Assembly: GCF_000420065.1 (NCBI RefSeq)
Contig: NZ_ATUF01000002.1
Span: forward strand, 434,001 to 498,000
Length of the DNA stretch: 64,000 nucleotides
Reading direction: 5' to 3'
Origin: Varibaculum cambriense DSM 15806
GTDB lineage: Bacteria > Actinomycetota > Actinomycetes > Actinomycetales > Actinomycetaceae
Shown here piece by piece: positions 27,619-35,487 of the stretch. The notes below the pieces were generated by a model that had not been told where the DNA came from, did not search any database, and saw only the letters and a program-made list of their open reading frames with translations. The position numbers were made by a program, and so were the translations under genes. The number at the start of each line of letters is the position of its first letter. Positions within the stretch are counted from its first letter, which is position 1.

Positions 27619-29088
27619 ATGGTCCCAGTGGTTAGTAAGAAAAATATTTATAAAACAGCAGCGGGCATTCTCGCCCTATCATTAGCAGTACTTTCAGTTC
27701 CCCTTTCATCAGCGTTTGGCGAAACTGGCTTCCGGGCAGGAAACATTATTTCTGATGCCAACATGTACCAGTCGACCCCCTCCATGTCAGTGACGGAGAT
27801 TCAAAATTTCTTGAATACTCAAGGAGCAGCATGCCGCGGAAATGGATGCCTGAAAAATATCCGCCTAAACACTAGATCTATTGATGCCGACAAATTCTGC
27901 AAAGGCAGTTACCAGGGCGTAAACAGTGAACCAGTTTCCCAAGTTATCTACAAAGTTTCCCAGGCTTGCCAGATTAGCCCCAAAGTTTTATTGGTGACCA
28001 TCCAAAAGGAACAGTCCGGGATTACCAAGAACTTAACAGCTGCTAAGCAAAATAAACTCACCGGTTACGGATGCCCGGACGGCAGACCCTGCAGCGAGCA
28101 ATATTACGGAGTACAAAACCAGATCTACCGGTCTGCACACCAGTTCCAGCGCTACCGTATCAAATCGACAAACTACAGCTTCCGCAGTGGAATAACCACC
28201 GACATCCAATTTTCTTACCAAGATGGATGCGGGTCTTCCAAAGTGAAACTGGAAAACCAGGCGACTGCATCGCTCTACAACTACACCCCCTACCAGCCTA
28301 ATGAAGCTTTACTCTCAGGCAATTCTGATCTCTGCTCTTCGGACGGTAACTACAATTTCTTCAAGATTTATCAGCGCTGGTTCGGCGATCCGCGCAGCAC
28401 AGTTTCCGCAACCATCCCGAGCAGCAAAGTTGCAGTTCCTGAAAGCGGATACACCGGCACTTCTAATAACACCAAAGCCCAAGCTACCAAGGAACAGGCC
28501 GCTAGCACCCCGCCAACCGGGAGCAACGCTCACGCCGCCCAAAAGGTAGGCATGGCGAGCTCTCAGTCCTCCCGCACTGCCACGACTGCAAACTCTAAGG
28601 CCGCTACCGCCCCTCAGTCGACCAGTAATTCCAAACCTGCGGACACTTCCCAGGCCGCGGCCGCTGAAAACGCCGCTTTGAAGGCCACTGAGCAAGAAAA
28701 AGCTAAGCAGGCAGCAAAGGCGGCAGCGGAAGCCTCTCAGCAGGCCGCCCAGGCTGCAGAAGCAAAGAAAGCCGCCGCCGTGACTGCGCAAGCGCGCGCT
28801 GTAGCCGCAGCCCAGGAAGAAAATTCAACCCAGCCGAATTCGGATTCCCAAACCGCTAAGCCTCAAAACGAAGCGCCGATCAAGCCCCAACCGACTACCG
28901 CCACCCCGGAAAAAACACTGCCAGCAAAGAAGGCTACAGAATCAGCGACGCCCAGCAATAGTCCGGCTTTGGCTAGCACCGGAACCATTGGCGGCTCGGT
29001 AACTATCCTGGCAATGGTCTTAGTGATAGCGGGCTGGAGGATTCGCAAGAACGTGATCGACAACCGCCCGATCCGCGTTAACTGCTAA
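27619..29088 (+). CDS. Secreted protein with lysozyme-like domain, Ala-rich stalk and LASTG sorting signal
   Basis: 489 residues. A signal peptide ends near SSAFGET. It is followed by a Cys-containing globular domain (about residues 45-265) with QISPKVLLVTIQKEQS, the helix carrying a likely catalytic Glu in transglycosylase-like domains found in actinobacterial wall proteins, and later CGSSK and YQRWFGD. Then comes an Ala/Gln/Lys-rich helical stalk and LASTG plus a hydrophobic helix and IRKN, a sortase-type anchor. Probably a surface peptidoglycan-active or adhesive protein; the enzymatic role is inferred. Its 3' end overlaps the convergent HAD gene by 11 bp. Confidence 0.7.
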   Translation: MVPVVSKKNIYKTAAGILALSLAVLSVPLSSAFGETGFRAGNIISDANMYQSTPSMSVTEIQNFLNTQGAACRGNGCLKNIRLNTRSIDADKFCKGSYQGVNSEPVSQVIYKVSQACQISPKVLLVTIQKEQSGITKNLTAAKQNKLTGYGCPDGRPCSEQYYGVQNQIYRSAHQFQRYRIKSTNYSFRSGITTDIQFSYQDGCGSSKVKLENQATASLYNYTPYQPNEALLSGNSDLCSSDGNYNFFKIYQRWFGDPRSTVSATIPSSKVAVPESGYTGTSNNTKAQATKEQAASTPPTGSNAHAAQKVGMASSQSSRTATTANSKAATAPQSTSNSKPADTSQAAAAENAALKATEQEKAKQAAKAAAEASQQAAQAAEAKKAAAVTAQARAVAAAQEENSTQPNSDSQTAKPQNEAPIKPQPTTATPEKTLPAKKATESATPSNSPALASTGTIGGSVTILAMVLVIAGWRIRKNVIDNRPIRVNC

Positions 29089-29836
29089 CGGACGCCAATA
29101 CCTGCGCGATAATTTCTTGGGTCCGCCCCGGGCCGGTGGTCGCGCAGGTTTGCACTCCGGTACGCACCGCCGGATAGTCATTTCCATCCGGGTCAAGACG
29201 ATCCCCCACAAATAGGACTTGGGCAGGTTCCAGTGCCGTTTGCGCAAGAAATTTCTCCACCCCATAGGCTTTGTCAATCCCGCGCATAGTAATATCCACG
29301 GAAGTGGATCCGCCAGAAAGTACCGTTAACTCTGGCAGGAGTTTCCCGGCACGAGCAGCTAACTTTGCGCGTTTAGCTCCACTGGGATCCCAAGCGTCTT
29401 TTTCTTGCTTCGCTGCTTGTTGCCCGAGGGCGGAATAGGTTAGTTGCGAACCGCGGTTTTCGATTATCTCTCCCACCGGATTTTCGCACCAGTAACCGAG
29501 GGAACGAGCGACATCCTCTATTACTTTCCGCGCTTTCTCCACCTGCTCTGGCGCCATTTTCAGCACATATTGTGCCTTCCAGTCCCCGCCTGCAAATAGA
29601 TAGTAGCGAGTACCGCAGGTCGGCAGCAGATGTAACTGCTGCGGGCAGAAATCCTGTCCCGCTAAGGGGTCTAAAAGTTGCCGGGAGAATTGCCGGAAGG
29701 ATCCCCCGCTGATAACTCCGGTCGGTAAAGCCCGGGTAAGACGCGCAAAAACCCTTGCCATCTCGGGCGGCATTGCCTGTTTCGAGGGCGCTAAAGTACC
29801 ATCCAGGTCAAATATCATCGCCTTAATCGCGCCCAC
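29078..29836 (-). CDS. HAD-superfamily phosphatase (HAD-IIB, phosphomannomutase-like)
   Basis: 252 residues. Motif I DLDGTLAPSK at residue 10, motif II ISGGSF near residue 43, and motif IV GDRLDPDGNDY near residue 215 define a HAD hydrolase with a type IIB cap. Relatives act on phosphosugars; the substrate is unknown. It overlaps the 3' end of the convergent surface-protein gene by 11 bp, so there is no room for a separate terminator. Confidence 0.8.
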   Translation of the reverse strand: MGAIKAMIFDLDGTLAPSKQAMPPEMARVFARLTRALPTGVISGGSFRQFSRQLLDPLAGQDFCPQQLHLLPTCGTRYYLFAGGDWKAQYVLKMAPEQVEKARKVIEDVARSLGYWCENPVGEIIENRGSQLTYSALGQQAAKQEKDAWDPSGAKRAKLAARAGKLLPELTVLSGGSTSVDITMRGIDKAYGVEKFLAQTALEPAQVLFVGDRLDPDGNDYPAVRTGVQTCATTGPGRTQEIIAQVLASVSS

Positions 29837-30051
29837 TTGTTGCCTTTCTGCCGTACTTACACAAGGTAGTCAAAAAGCCATTGTAAGGCTAAGACTAAAG
29901 CGGAACCGCATTTGCATGAGGCAGTTCAGCCGAGACACTTACTCTCAGTTAACCGGAACCGCGGATCGCTTCTCTAGGTATAGCTACAGCGCCGGCGCCG
30001 AAACGACTTAAAAATGGGATATCGCGACCATTTCACCTCCTTACACAGCCG

Positions 30052-30065
30052 TGTAATCGTTTTCA
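30052..30065. promoter_or_regulatory. LacI-family operator-like site, upstream copy
   Basis: TGTAATCGTTTTCA fits the LacI/GalR-type consensus TGNAANCGNTTNCA at every fixed position. A second perfect match lies 149 bp downstream at the promoter of the small membrane protein gene. The rest of the gap 29837-30274 shows no gene. Confidence 0.6.
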
Positions 30066-30164
30066 CAAAGGCGATTTTAATCTATCATTTATCGCTCCTA
30101 CCAGCAGTTTTGCTAAGTTTAAAAACCGCAAATCGCCAAAAGTTCTCATTTTTATTGTCCTGAC

Positions 30165-30195
30165 ATTGACTCCCCTCTCGGGAAGCTTCTATAGT
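30165..30195 (+). promoter_or_regulatory. Promoter of the small membrane protein gene
   Basis: TTGACT (30165-30170) and TATAGT (30190-30195), spacer 19 bp. The expected start of transcription falls inside the downstream operator. Confidence 0.55.
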
Positions 30196-30200
30196 AATCA

Positions 30201-30214
30201 TGTAAACGTTTCCA
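30201..30214. promoter_or_regulatory. LacI-family operator-like site, promoter-proximal copy
   Basis: TGTAAACGTTTCCA matches TGNAANCGNTTNCA fully and begins six bases after the -10 hexamer. A bound repressor would therefore cover the transcription start of the gene at 30275. Confidence 0.65.
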
Positions 30215-30274
30215 CGAGGGAAAAAGTTCAACCGAACTTTTCGAATCGACAGAACAGAAAGAGAGAAAATAAAA

Positions 30275-30505
30275 ATGGCTACTTTGGTTGCTCCTTCGAT
30301 TTCAATGTCTTCCACTCGGCTCGAGGTGCCGACGATGGTTGCCTACATCGCCCTCACCGCCTTGATGGTAGCGGGCGTAGCGATCACTTTGATTGGCGCA
30401 TTCTCCGCTTACGCGGTCACCGCGATCCTGGGTGGGCTCCTGACCGCTGCTAGCGGATTTGGTTTAGCCTGGTCCAACATTTATTTCCAGCTCAAGGGAG
30501 AATAG
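30275..30505 (+). CDS. Small two-helix membrane protein of unknown function
   Basis: 76 residues with two hydrophobic segments (about 21-40 and 45-65) joined by a short loop, ending in QLKGE. The ATG follows a purine-rich AGAAAGAGAG stretch. I do not recognise the family. It has a good promoter with a LacI-type operator on the start site and a strong terminator 200 bp downstream, so it is expressed as a regulated single-gene unit. Sugar-responsive control is an inference from the operator type. Confidence 0.7.
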   Translation: MATLVAPSISMSSTRLEVPTMVAYIALTALMVAGVAITLIGAFSAYAVTAILGGLLTAASGFGLAWSNIYFQLKGE

Positions 30506-30702
30506 GTTTACCCGGCATTTGCCTAAACCACGCGCGTCGCTGCCAGCGACGCCTAAAGTCTCGCTGAGCTAGAAAAAAATATAGCTGAATAAAACTCAGA
30601 AAGTCTAGGCGCTAAAGCACTAACAGTGGCAGGTGCCAAGATGGTCTGGACAGCCTCCTAAAGAAACTAGTCTCGGCAGGCTCTCTCAAGACTGTTACCT
30701 TT
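30506..30702 (+). other. Long 3' untranslated stretch or small RNA region
   Basis: No convincing ORF. It contains the hairpin GCGTCGCT-GCC-AGCGACGC at about 30533-30551 without a T-run and then nearly 150 further bases before the terminator at 30703. It may be a structured 3' UTR or a small RNA. Confidence 0.35.
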
Positions 30703-30736
30703 GCGGGGCGGATGGATTTCCATCCGCCCCGCTTTT
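30703..30736 (+). terminator. Rho-independent terminator
   Basis: A 13-bp perfect stem GCGGGGCGGATGG / CCATCCGCCCCGC with loop ATTT, followed by TTTT. It ends the small membrane protein transcript. Confidence 0.85.
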
Positions 30737-30903
30737 CTAATTTCACGCCGAGGCTCGACAACCTCGGTTCTCTTTTAATTAGACATATTGGGTGTTACCT
30801 CGACATTTTTGGGCACTAGCTAGTCACGAATCTTAGGGCTATTGGCGGCAGGCACCCCAGAAATGTCTCCGCTAAGGGATAGAGACAAATAATGCTTATA
30901 CCT

Positions 30904-30948
30904 AAAAAGGGCGGGCAGGTTCTTTTTTAGATAAGAACCTACCCGCCC
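30904..30948 (-). terminator. Terminator of the alcohol dehydrogenase gene
   Basis: GGGCGGGCAGGTTCTT pairs with AAGAACCTACCCGCCC (one mismatch). On the minus strand it is followed by TTTTT. It lies about 50 bp after the dehydrogenase stop codon. Confidence 0.85.
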
Positions 30949-30995
30949 AGTTACGGCAACTAGCAGCTAGCTAATCACCCCAACAGAAGTAACTC

Positions 30996-32123
30996 CTACA
31001 GCGACATATCAACCACAGCGCGGCCTTGTACCTTGCCCTGAGACAGCAGCTTGTAGGTGGCGCCGGCTTCTTCTAGCGGAATCCGCTTGGTAACAATCTT
31101 CTGGTAATCAATCATTCCCAGATCGGCCATCCGGATTACCTCCGGCAGATCCTGACGGGTACGCGCGCCGTACGATCCCAGAATGTGCTGAGAGCGACGT
31201 ACTAGACGGTTAATCTCTACTTGCGCGGTTTGTACTCCGGCACCCAGGCCGATCGGCACCATGCGGCCTCCATCTTTAAGTACATCCAAAGCGGTGGTCC
31301 AGGTTTCCGGGCGACCGAGCGCCTCGAAAGCCACATCTACGCCTTTACCGCCGGTGATCTTGAGAATTTCCGCACGCGCGTCCTGAGTGACCGAATTAAT
31401 CACGTCGGTGGCACCCAATTCTTTGGCGCTGGCAAGTTTGTCATCGGAAATATCGATTGCCACGATCTGGCTGGCGCCAAAGGCTTTGGCGATCTGAATA
31501 ATGTTAGAACCCACGCCTCCGGTAGCAACTACCGCCACGGATTCACCAAAGTGCAGGTCAGCACCGCGGCGTACCGCTCCATAGGCGGTCATAGCGGCGC
31601 AACCAATAATCGCCGAGGAAACCAAATCCATACTTTCAGGTACCACTGCTACCGAAGTGGAGGGCACTACCGCGTATTCGGCGAGCCCACCCATGGAGTA
31701 CATGGCGATTTCACTGCCATCTAGATCGGCCAGGCGGGTGGTGCCGTCGTAGAGTTTGCCCTGCAAACGGTTGAGGTCAAAGAAAGGCGCGCATAGGTCG
31801 TCACGTCCAGACGCGCAGGCTTCACACTGCCCACAAGGCATGAGGAAGGCTCCGGAAACATACTGGCCAACTTCCAGTCCGGTATGTTCATTGCCTTCAC
31901 CTAGCTCCACAATTTGACCGGCAACTTCGTGTCCAAGGACGCAGGGCTTGGGGAAGTCGATAGCTCCCCCGATTACATGCAGGTCAGAGTGGCAAAGACC
32001 GCAGGCAGCAACTTTGATGAGTACCTCGCCCGCCTTGGGGTGGGGGGTACGAATCTCATTTACTTCCAGTCCCTTCTCAACATCACGAAGAACTGCGGCC
32101 TTCATTGTCTCGGGAATCGTCAT
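30996..32123 (-). CDS. Zinc-dependent alcohol dehydrogenase
   Basis: 375 residues of the medium-chain dehydrogenase family. Catalytic zinc ligands are in CGLCHSD and GHE; structural zinc is bound by the four-cysteine lobe CGQCEACASGRDDLC. The Rossmann motif is TGGVGS, followed by AIDIS, whose aspartate favours NAD over NADP. It oxidises alcohols or reduces aldehydes in the cytoplasm; the natural substrate is not evident. AAAGGAG precedes the ATG. Monocistronic with its own terminator. Confidence 0.88.
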   Translation of the reverse strand: MTIPETMKAAVLRDVEKGLEVNEIRTPHPKAGEVLIKVAACGLCHSDLHVIGGAIDFPKPCVLGHEVAGQIVELGEGNEHTGLEVGQYVSGAFLMPCGQCEACASGRDDLCAPFFDLNRLQGKLYDGTTRLADLDGSEIAMYSMGGLAEYAVVPSTSVAVVPESMDLVSSAIIGCAAMTAYGAVRRGADLHFGESVAVVATGGVGSNIIQIAKAFGASQIVAIDISDDKLASAKELGATDVINSVTQDARAEILKITGGKGVDVAFEALGRPETWTTALDVLKDGGRMVPIGLGAGVQTAQVEINRLVRRSQHILGSYGARTRQDLPEVIRMADLGMIDYQKIVTKRIPLEEAGATYKLLSQGKVQGRAVVDMSL

Positions 32124-32540
32124 ATCCTGCTCCTTTGCTAGCGTTTAAATCTTAATTTTTTCAGCCTTGACGGGTGCGGCTACCACAGCCACTCCTGCCA
32201 GTTATTTCCAGTATCGTACAGATTCCAAACTTTGTCCATACATTTTGACAAAAAGTTGCTTTTTTACCTAAAGATTTTATTAAAGAGGACGTAGGCGGGA
32301 CCATGGACACAAGCAAAAATGCTGGATAAGAAAATTCAAACCAGTTTCGGAGTGCGTTGGCATTACTATATAAATGTAATAACAATAGCTCTAACGGTTT
32401 ATCGCCGACCGGAACCGTCCTGGGTTCCCTAACCTTATTCCTTAGAGCCAACAAAGTTCAGATACTGACTCTAACTCCCGAGCCCGCCGCGATGGCGCCG
32501 CGAACACCTCCGGTATCTACCGGATCTTAGAAAGGAAACC
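32124..32540. other. Divergent intergenic region, no gene seen
   Basis: 417 bp between divergent adh and the TauE-like gene. A 97-codon minus-strand frame inside it has no ribosome binding site and no protein-like composition. It presumably holds both promoters; no riboswitch or operator could be identified. Confidence 0.4.
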
Positions 32541-33296
32541 ATGCTTGACCTCACTCCCGGTTTAATCGCTATCTTGGTAGCCTGCGCCCTGATGTGCGGA
32601 CTAGCAAAAACCGCCCTTCCGGGACTAGCGTGCATACCGGTCGCCATCCTCGCTGCAGTAATGCCTACCCGTCCCTCCACTGCCCTGATGCTGCTAATGC
32701 TGCTCACCGGGGATTTACTGGCCATCTGGACCTACCGTAAAGATGCTGACTGGAAAGTTCTGCGCGGCCTATTCCCACCAGTAGCGGTGGGGGTAGCCAT
32801 CGGTGCCATTTTTCTGGCAAAAGTATCTAACCAGGTGATGAAAGTTTCTATCGGGATTATTATTCTGACACTGACCGCTCTTACCCTGGGGTTAATCTGG
32901 TATGCGCGTCGCACCGGGCGCGACCTGGCTACCTCTATGAGCACTTCCCTACCCGCGCGGCTTTTTTACGGTTCCCTATCCGGCTTCACTACCATGGCCG
33001 CCAACTCGGGAGGCCCGGTAGTCTCCCTTTACTTCCTGGCCTCCCGCTTTGAAGTCCGCCGCTTCATGGGCACTCAAGCCTGGTTTTTCTTTATCGTCAA
33101 CCTACTAAAGCTACCCTTTTCCGCCGGTATTGGCCTGATTGACCGGCAAATGCTGCTGATCGCCCTATGCCTAGCTCCCCTAGTCCTGGGGGCAGCTCTC
33201 CTGGGGCGCTGGTGGATAGGTCGCATCGACAATAAGATCTTCGATCCAATTGTCACTGCCCTAACCATCGTTTCCGCAGTGTTCCTGCTGCTCTAA
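32541..33296 (+). CDS. TauE/SafE-family sulfite exporter-like permease
   Basis: 251 residues with about seven to eight hydrophobic helices. The N-terminal GLAKTALPGLACIPVAIL and the internal GSLSGFTTMAANSGGPVVSLYFL repeat are typical of the TauE/SafE family, whose members move sulfite, sulfoacetate or other organic anions. AAAGGA precedes the ATG. No sulfur genes are adjacent, so the substrate is open. Confidence 0.85.
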   Translation: MLDLTPGLIAILVACALMCGLAKTALPGLACIPVAILAAVMPTRPSTALMLLMLLTGDLLAIWTYRKDADWKVLRGLFPPVAVGVAIGAIFLAKVSNQVMKVSIGIIILTLTALTLGLIWYARRTGRDLATSMSTSLPARLFYGSLSGFTTMAANSGGPVVSLYFLASRFEVRRFMGTQAWFFFIVNLLKLPFSAGIGLIDRQMLLIALCLAPLVLGAALLGRWWIGRIDNKIFDPIVTALTIVSAVFLLL

Positions 33297-33327
33297 GCGT
33301 GATTTCACCGCGTAACCCAATCGCGTC

Positions 33328-33423
33328 GGGAAAGGTTTTATCCGAGTGGGCGCGGCGGGCATAAAGATTCGGAAAACGTCGCTAGGTTTTGCGAATTCTT
33401 GGGCGGGAGGAAAAACCCTTCCC
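33328..33423. repeat. Palindromic repeat family A, copy 3 (reverse orientation)
   Basis: Outer arms GGGAAAGGTTTT (33328-33339) and AAAAACCCTTCCC (33411-33423) pair. Between them the conserved TATCCGAGTGGG and TTGGGCGGGAGG stretches match the complement of copy 2. The inner stem is imperfect (TTCGGAAAAC against GTTTTGCGAATT). It lies between convergent genes. Confidence 0.8.
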
Positions 33424-33510
33424 TGCACCGGGACACAAGCGACAGTAGCTGCTGTTAACAACAGAAAATGCGGGAGGCGGTTTCATGTCGAGAGGAAGAT
33501 TTTCGGGATA

Positions 33511-33654
33511 CTAGGGGCGCGGCCGGTAAAAGATACGACAGGGACACGCAAGCCACCAGTATCTTCCTTATTCGGAAACATACCTATTAATCTCTTGAGA
33601 TAATTCCCTATCCTCGCTTTAGCGAGGAAATCGGGGTCCCCGGAGTGCTTTTAC
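33511..33654. repeat. Structured repeat family C, copy 1
   Basis: 144 bp, about 93% identical to 57507-57650. A terminal inverted repeat CGGTAAAAG / CTTTTACCG closes it. Internal hairpins include TCTC-TT-GAGA and CCTCGC-TTTA-GCGAGG. No open frame is conserved between the copies. It could be a structured RNA or a miniature mobile element. Confidence 0.75.
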
Positions 33655-33730
33655 CGAGCCAGCCTCGACACGAGAGACAACCGACAACCCCCTACACCGA
33701 CAGCTATCAACGGCAACAACCTATAGCAAA

Positions 33731-33759
33731 CGCGGGGGCGAGCTGAGCTCGCCCCCGCG
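33731..33759 (-). terminator. Probable terminator of the oxidoreductase/sugar porter unit
   Basis: GC-rich palindrome CGCGGGGGCGAGCT / AGCTCGCCCCCGCG, 45 bp past the sugar porter stop codon on the minus strand. The T-tract is weak (TTTGC). Confidence 0.55.
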
Positions 33760-33803
33760 CATCAGGTAACTGACTTACAGGTTTTCACCTGTAGATTTAG
33801 CAG

Positions 33804-35456
33804 TTACTTGCTGTAAATGTGCTCCATGTAGGTTTCGATTTCATCCAAGGAACGTCCGGAAGTTTCCGGCATGATCTTGAACAACGCCACTGCGATGATC
33901 AGGTTCAGCACCCCGTACATCGCGTAGGTGGGTCCACCGCCCAGAGCGGCAATCATCGGCGGGAAGGTCCAGGTGATAATGGCGTTCATAATCCACATGC
34001 AGAAGATGGCAGTACCATTCATAATTCCGCGGACATTTGCGGGGAACATTTCGCCCAACATTGTCCAGACTACGGTACCGTTCGAAGACTGTACCACCAG
34101 CATGAATAGCGACATCATTAACAGCACCAAGTACCCGGCCCACACCGGTACACTGCCGGCTGCATCATGAGGAGCAATCACAAACTGGAAGATTAGGGCG
34201 ATTCCCAGCAGCAGGATACCTACCAGGGTAACGTCCCAGATCAAAATGGTGCGCCGGCGGAACTTGGTAATCAGGATCAAGCCGATTGCCGAGCCCACTA
34301 CGCTCATCACGCCGTTAGCGACCTGCGCGGTAATCGCGGCAGAAGTTCCCATGCCCGCGATGCCCAGCACTTTCGGTGCGTAATACATAACCGTGTTTAC
34401 CCCGGTGGTCTGGTTTACGATCGCCAGGAATATGCCAACGAACATCAGTTTACGCAGCCACGGCGTGTTCATTACGTCGCGGAAAGTACCCTTCTTGCCA
34501 TGTTTTTCATTCTGACGAGCTTCGACCATCTCGTGTAGTTCCTCGGTAAGATCTTCATCTTTCCGGGGGTCGCGTATCCGCTTCAAGGAACCAATAGCGG
34601 CGTAAACTTCCTGCTGCAAAACATGCCAACGGGAAGATTCCGGCATCAGATGCATCCCGATCCACAGAGCGATGGCAGGCACCGAACATAGCACAATCAT
34701 CCAGCGCCAGGCGGCACCGTTACCGCCAGAAATCGTCATATTAGCGATAAAATCATGGGCTGCTTGTACATCGTTACTACCCAGGTGCTTGGCAACAATC
34801 TGGTTTAAGGCGTCCCAAGAGTATTCGCCTGCGTTCACTACCCCAGACGGATCCGATTTGACGGTAATCTTGGGTCCACCATGAGCAGAGTTAATGATGG
34901 CGTTCATCGAGAAGGCTAACAGCTGCCCGGCTACAATCATCAGCTGGTCAACGGCCACAATGGTACCGCGGATCCGCTTAGGTGCGGTTTCCGCCAGGAA
35001 TACCGGCACCGTTGCCGAGGCGCCGCCAACGGCCAACCCCAGGATCAGGCGGAAGGGATACATTACCCAAATATTGGGGGCAAAAGTATTACCGATGGCG
35101 CCGATCAGGAACAAGATTGCCAGCATGATGATGTTGTGCCGGCGACCGTAACGGTCGGAGAGGCGTCCTCCAAATAGCGCTCCGAAGGCTGCGCCGAGGG
35201 TAAGAATACCGCCAATCGCGCCCTCTTGAGCCGGAGTAATTCCCATGCCGCCTGCGCCATGGGGCATGTACATATAGGGCAAGGCCCCGGAGATAACCCC
35301 GGTGTCATACCCGAATAGCAGGGAGCCGAGAGTGGCCACCGCCGCTACGGCGATAACTCCGCGATGCTTTCCCGATGCTGGGGTTTCCTGCACCATTTCG
35401 CGCAGTTTATCTTTACTTAACTCGTTGAGAGGAGTTTTTTCATTATATTTTTCCAC
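33804..35456 (-). CDS. MFS sugar porter, possibly a myo-inositol or hexose transporter
   Basis: 550 residues, twelve hydrophobic helices. Sugar-porter signatures are present: GYDTGVISGAL in TM1, GGRLSDRYGRR between TM2 and TM3, PESSRW after TM6, and PETSGRSLDEIE at the end. An extra loop of about 60 residues sits between the fifth and sixth helices. It is likely a proton symporter. It follows the Gfo/Idh oxidoreductase gene by 31 bp, so the pair probably imports and oxidises one sugar or polyol such as inositol; that substrate is inference. Confidence 0.87.
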   Translation of the reverse strand: MEKYNEKTPLNELSKDKLREMVQETPASGKHRGVIAVAAVATLGSLLFGYDTGVISGALPYMYMPHGAGGMGITPAQEGAIGGILTLGAAFGALFGGRLSDRYGRRHNIIMLAILFLIGAIGNTFAPNIWVMYPFRLILGLAVGGASATVPVFLAETAPKRIRGTIVAVDQLMIVAGQLLAFSMNAIINSAHGGPKITVKSDPSGVVNAGEYSWDALNQIVAKHLGSNDVQAAHDFIANMTISGGNGAAWRWMIVLCSVPAIALWIGMHLMPESSRWHVLQQEVYAAIGSLKRIRDPRKDEDLTEELHEMVEARQNEKHGKKGTFRDVMNTPWLRKLMFVGIFLAIVNQTTGVNTVMYYAPKVLGIAGMGTSAAITAQVANGVMSVVGSAIGLILITKFRRRTILIWDVTLVGILLLGIALIFQFVIAPHDAAGSVPVWAGYLVLLMMSLFMLVVQSSNGTVVWTMLGEMFPANVRGIMNGTAIFCMWIMNAIITWTFPPMIAALGGGPTYAMYGVLNLIIAVALFKIMPETSGRSLDEIETYMEHIYSK

Positions 35457-35487
35457 TGGTCAAACTTTCTTTATTGAGAGGAGATTG

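Noticed and set aside
32161-32454. 97-codon minus frame upstream of the alcohol dehydrogenase gene
   Set aside because: No ribosome binding site, odd composition and no recognisable domain; treated as promoter region.
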